Source: Acidimicrobiales bacterium
GTDB lineage: Bacteria; Actinomycetota; Acidimicrobiia; Acidimicrobiales; AC-9
Length of the DNA: 64,000 bases
Direction: 5' to 3'
NCBI GenBank assembly: GCA_036270875.1
Contig: DATBBR010000050.1
Span: 18,405 to 82,404, forward strand
The position numbers were made by a program, and so were the translations under genes. Under the pieces are notes generated by a model. That model was not told where the DNA came from and made no database searches. It saw nothing but the letters and a program-made list of their open reading frames with translations. Below are positions 62,267-64,000 of this stretch, piece after piece (within the stretch, counting starts at the first letter, position 1; the number at the start of each line of letters is the position of its first letter).

Positions 62267-64000
62267 GTGCTGCAACGGCCTGCCACGGCGACCATCCCCG
62301 ACGCTCCTGGCTCGTACCAGTTCAAGGACGTCGAGGGGAGGGTCATCTACGTAGGCAAGGCCCACTCGATCCGTCACCGTCTGGCGAGCTACTTCCAGGA
62401 TCCGGCCAACCTCCCGCCGCGGACGGCGCAGATGGTGGCGAGCGCCGAGAGCGTCGAGTGGATCCAGGTTCGCAACGACGTCGAGGCCCTGATGCTGGAG
62501 TACAACCTCATCAAGGCCCACCGGCCCCGTTTCAACATCCGGCTCCGGGACGACAAGAGCTACCCATTTCTCGCCGTGACGCTCGACGACGAGTGGCCGA
62601 GGCCGATGGTCATGCGGGGCCGCAAGCGCAAGGGCGTCCGCTATTTCGGTCCCTACGCCCACGCCTACGCCATCCGGGAGACCCTCGACCTGCTCCTGCG
62701 CTCGTTTCCGGTCAGGACGTGCTCAGACAACAAGCTCGCGCACCACCAGCGGCTCGGCCGCCCCTGCCTCATGTACCACATCGAGAAGTGCACCGGTCCG
62801 TGCGTGGGCGAGATCGACAAGCCGGATTACGACCGCCTGGTAGGTGAGCTGGTCGACTTCCTGGCCGGAGACACCGACACCATCGTCCGTCGCCTCGAGA
62901 CCCAGATGCGCGAGGCCGCCCAGGGGTTGGAGTTCGAGCGGGCCGCCCGCCTCAGGGACCGGCTGACCTCGGTGCGCAAGGCCATCGAGAAGCAGCAGAT
63001 GGTGACCGAACGGCCCGAGGACCTCGACGTCATCGGCGTGGCCGAGGATGAGCTCGAGGCGGCCGTGCAGGTGTTCCACGTCCGCCGCGGCCGAGTTGTG
63101 GGGCGAAAGGGCTTCATCGTGGACAAGGTCGAGGACCTTGACCGTCCCCAGCTGCTCGGCCATGTGCTCGAGCAGATCTACGCCGAGGCCATCATGGACA
63201 TCCCCCGTGAGGTCCTGGTCCCCGACGAGCCCGAGGACCTTGCCGTGCATGAGGCGTGGCTGGCGTCGCTGCGGGGCTCCAGGGTCGTCGTGCGCGTCCC
63301 CCAGCGGGGCGACAAGCGGGCGCTCCACGACACGGTGACCCGCAACGCGGGGGAGGAGTTCGCCCGCCATCGCCTGCGGCGGGGCGCCGATCACAACAGC
63401 CGGGCCCGTGCCCTCAACGCGCTGCAGGAAGCGCTTGACCTGCCCGAGGCACCGCTGCGGATCGAGTGCTTCGACATGAGCCACATCCAGGGCCGCGACT
63501 ACGTCGGCTCGATGGTTGTGATGGAGGACGGGATCCCCAAGACGAGCGACTACCGCCGCTTCAAGGTCGGCTCGGTCGAGGGCAATGACGACTACGCGGC
63601 GATGGAGGAGGTGCTCACCCGTCGGTTCACCGCGCTGCTGGCCGAGCGGGAGGCGCCATTGGGGGAGCGGGCCAGGCGACGGCGCTTCGCCTATCCGCCC
63701 CAGCTGCTGCTCCTCGACGGCGGCAAGGGCCAGCTCAACGTGGGCATCAGGGTCCTCGAGCGACTGGGCCTCGACGAGGAGATCCCGGTGGCGTCGCTGG
63801 CCAAGCGGTTCGAGGAGGTCTACGTCCCCGGCCAGGCCGACCCGATCCGCATCCCCCGCACGTCCGAGGCGCTGTACCTGCTGCAGCAGATCCGGGACGA
63901 GGCGCACCGCTTCGCCATCACCTATCACCGGCAGCTGCGCGGGAAGCGCATGACCAAGAGCGTGCTCGACGACGTGCCCGGTCTCGGGCCGACGCGCAAG
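62267..64000 (+). CDS. uvrC: Excinuclease ABC subunit C (partial, runs off the window)
   Basis: Dual-incision nuclease of nucleotide excision repair. 578 residues are present and the frame is open at the window end. Seen: N-terminal GIY-YIG domain (PGSYQFKD, VIYVGKAHSIRHRL, Glu in LEYNLIKAHRPRFN), the Cys-containing CTGPCVG segment, a UVR domain (EAAQGLEFERAARLRDRL), the C-terminal nuclease with IECFDMSHIQG and LLLDGGKGQLN, and the start of the helix-hairpin-helix (LDDVPGLGPTRK). GTG at 62267 follows TAGACT by 8 nt. Confidence 0.95.
   Translation, partial: MLQRPATATIPDAPGSYQFKDVEGRVIYVGKAHSIRHRLASYFQDPANLPPRTAQMVASAESVEWIQVRNDVEALMLEYNLIKAHRPRFNIRLRDDKSYPFLAVTLDDEWPRPMVMRGRKRKGVRYFGPYAHAYAIRETLDLLLRSFPVRTCSDNKLAHHQRLGRPCLMYHIEKCTGPCVGEIDKPDYDRLVGELVDFLAGDTDTIVRRLETQMREAAQGLEFERAARLRDRLTSVRKAIEKQQMVTERPEDLDVIGVAEDELEAAVQVFHVRRGRVVGRKGFIVDKVEDLDRPQLLGHVLEQIYAEAIMDIPREVLVPDEPEDLAVHEAWLASLRGSRVVVRVPQRGDKRALHDTVTRNAGEEFARHRLRRGADHNSRARALNALQEALDLPEAPLRIECFDMSHIQGRDYVGSMVVMEDGIPKTSDYRRFKVGSVEGNDDYAAMEEVLTRRFTALLAEREAPLGERARRRRFAYPPQLLLLDGGKGQLNVGIRVLERLGLDEEIPVASLAKRFEEVYVPGQADPIRIPRTSEALYLLQQIRDEAHRFAITYHRQLRGKRMTKSVLDDVPGLGPTRK

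Overview
The window is high-GC chromosomal DNA that looks actinobacterial. It carries a mycothiol synthase, an ANTAR-type response regulator, PknB-type kinase architecture, a fabD-H-G-acpP-F cluster and frequent GTG starts. An Acidimicrobiia-like lineage is my inference. There are no insertion sequences, phage genes, CRISPR arrays or rRNA genes; almost everything is housekeeping, packed tightly with 1 to 30 bp overlaps.

Layout. 1-5.4 kb: a Ser/Thr kinase, then the most unusual part of the window. This is a radical SAM/SPASM protein, a DUF483-like/methyltransferase fusion, and a predicted Tat-exported lipoprotein whose mature part is almost entirely His-x-Asp pentads. 5.4-9.4 kb: RlmN, a VIT1-like transporter, mycothiol synthase, endonuclease III. 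9.4-15.9 kb: histidine biosynthesis (hisD-C-B-H-A-F, then a GroES-like protein and hisI). 15.9-25.9 kb: a fused anthranilate synthase (trpE-trpG), YgfZ, a lipoprotein, a two-component system, and trpC-F-B-A. 25.9-29.7 kb: an acyl-CoA dehydrogenase-like protein, a fluoride-exporter pair around DUF190, and a UbiB-like protein. 29.8-34.4 kb: type II fatty acid synthesis genes and tRNA-Leu(CAA). 34.7-38.6 kb: an ECF transporter, a coiled-coil protein and an ANTAR regulator. 38.6-44.6 kb: DtxR-family repressor, DNA polymerase I, a methyltransferase and ribosomal protein S1. 44.6-52.1 kb: an oligopeptide ABC transporter operon with two paralogous binding proteins. 52.3-64 kb: coaE, uvrB, uvrA, a small lipoprotein, nadA, a FUSC-family membrane protein and the start of uvrC.

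Expression. More than twenty operon-leading genes have a TAnnnT -10 box ending 6-9 nt before the start codon, which implies leaderless transcripts. Internal genes are coupled by GTGA/ATGA overlaps or have clear Shine-Dalgarno sequences. The radical SAM gene and the His-Asp repeat gene are different: each has a -35/-10 pair with a 17-bp spacer and a real 5' leader.

Best candidate for an undescribed system: positions 1493-4969. The radical SAM protein itself ends in three HGD pentads in the same five-residue period as the repeat lipoprotein, which suggests an enzyme/substrate pair. This resembles in concept, but not in sequence, the known His-Xaa-Ser repeat systems.
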